This document shows, one piece after another, positions 63,556 to 64,000 of a stretch of 64,000 bases of DNA. Under the pieces are notes generated by a model. The model saw only the letters and a list, made by a program, of their open reading frames with translations. It searched no databases and was not told the DNA's origin. Source of the stretch: Pedobacter aquatilis (GTDB lineage: Bacteria; Bacteroidota; Bacteroidia; Sphingobacteriales; Sphingobacteriaceae). Both the position numbers and the translations under genes were made by a program. The first letter of the stretch is position 1. Each line of letters begins with the position of its first letter. The stretch covers positions 62,001 through 126,000 of the forward strand of contig NZ_JAUFPW010000033.1 in assembly GCF_030409415.1 (NCBI RefSeq). The letters run 5' to 3'.

Positions 63556-64000
63556 ATGAAAAATCCGCTCTATATCCGTTTAAACGCAGGCTTTAGTGAA
63601 TGGCTAAGGATCCTGAACTTTGACCACACCAGCCAGCGGGATATGCCGATCATGCTAAAGGCGTTCCTGATCTTCCTGGAAGAAAATGACTGTAACAGTA
63701 TTATCGGCATTACAGAAAGCCACCTTGAAAATTACCTGCAGGTCTTAAGTGAGCAGCCCTGTAAAACCAAACCAGGCACATTGAGCCTAAACTATATCCG
63801 CAAACACCTTCAAGTGATCCGCAAGTTTGCCCGGTACCTTGCCGAGAGCGGAAAGGAAAGCTTTTCAGTGAAAGTGCAGCTCAAAGGCAAATCTAGCAAT
63901 ATCAAAAGCATCCTGACCAAAAAGGAAGTTGCCAGATTGTACGAGGCGACTACAGAAAGTGTGCTGGGGTTAAGGGACAGGGCATTATTGACGCTGTATT
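63556..64000 (+). CDS. Tyrosine recombinase, 3' end outside the window
   Basis: 148 residues of a phage-integrase-type (Xer-like) recombinase. The N-terminal SAM-like core-binding domain is complete (SLNYIRKHLQVIRKFARYLA) and the catalytic domain begins with ILTKKEVARLYEA, then LGLRDRALLTLY, the usual start of box I, just before the window ends. The catalytic residues are outside. It follows the ATPase gene by 29 bp in the same direction. It probably catalyses integration or excision of the element. Confidence 0.85.
   Translation, partial: MKNPLYIRLNAGFSEWLRILNFDHTSQRDMPIMLKAFLIFLEENDCNSIIGITESHLENYLQVLSEQPCKTKPGTLSLNYIRKHLQVIRKFARYLAESGKESFSVKVQLKGKSSNIKSILTKKEVARLYEATTESVLGLRDRALLTLY

Overview
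The window looks like a Bacteroidota chromosome, most likely Sphingobacteriaceae (Pedobacter or a close relative). The reasons are SusC/SusD with an ECF sigma/FecR pair, LytTR regulators, RteC, DUF6443-type Rhs proteins, a promoter of the TTTG-N19-TAnnTTTG kind, and A/T-rich leaders without strong Shine-Dalgarno sites. No rRNA, tRNA, CRISPR array or complete insertion sequence was found. All family names come from reading motifs; no database search was run.

Layout. (1) 1-9.2 kb: part of a mobilizable element, with the end of a MobB-like relaxase and a TraG/VirD4-like coupling protein. Between them sits an XRE-ImmA pair whose promoter lies between two identical perfect palindromes. Beside them are three nuclease-type genes: a Shedu-like protein, a second PD-(D/E)xK protein and a PIN protein. 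(2) 9.2-13.2 kb: a LytS/LytTR two-component pair, a Crp-like regulator, a MauE-like membrane protein and a small secreted protein. (3) 13.2-23.7 kb: ECF sigma, FecR, SusC, SusD and a TlpA-like thioredoxin protein on the minus strand. A SIR2-domain gene lies in the opposite direction between sigma and FecR. The sigma leader can fold into a branched RNA with mutually exclusive helices ahead of a U-run. (4) 23.9-27.8 kb: small regulators, a lipoprotein with a possible papain-like C-terminus and a small partner, a Crp-type regulator, and RteC. (5) 28-40.6 kb: an A+T-rich accessory island with a possible ADP-ribosyltransferase-like gene, an FRG-domain protein, a large Eco57I-type methyltransferase, a 36-residue peptide translationally coupled to a radical SAM/SPASM enzyme and a membrane protein (a candidate RiPP system), and an ABC-3C three-component conflict system with a fourth membrane gene. 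(6) 40.9-42.1 kb: decayed genes (a frameshifted glycosyltransferase and an ECF sigma remnant). (7) 42.6-61.3 kb: a large apparently coordinated locus with a membrane-anchored LytTR regulator, a lipoprotein, PilP/GspC-like, pseudopilin-like and GspF-like proteins, an array of five secreted proteins sharing a C-terminal module (plus two decayed copies), two Rhs-family proteins, and a terminal toxin/immunity pair. (8) 61.4-64 kb: a second mobile element, with an XRE repressor, a primase/helicase-associated ATPase and a truncated tyrosine recombinase.

The two most interesting observations are these. First, a module of three tandem 21-bp-spaced direct repeats, the spacing typical of LytTR binding sites, occurs both upstream of the LytTR operon (42599) and upstream of the Rhs operon (53800). 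This suggests that one regulator runs the whole secretion, surface-protein and Rhs locus. Second, there is a previously unlisted peptide gene at 34169-34279 whose stop codon overlaps the start of the radical SAM gene.
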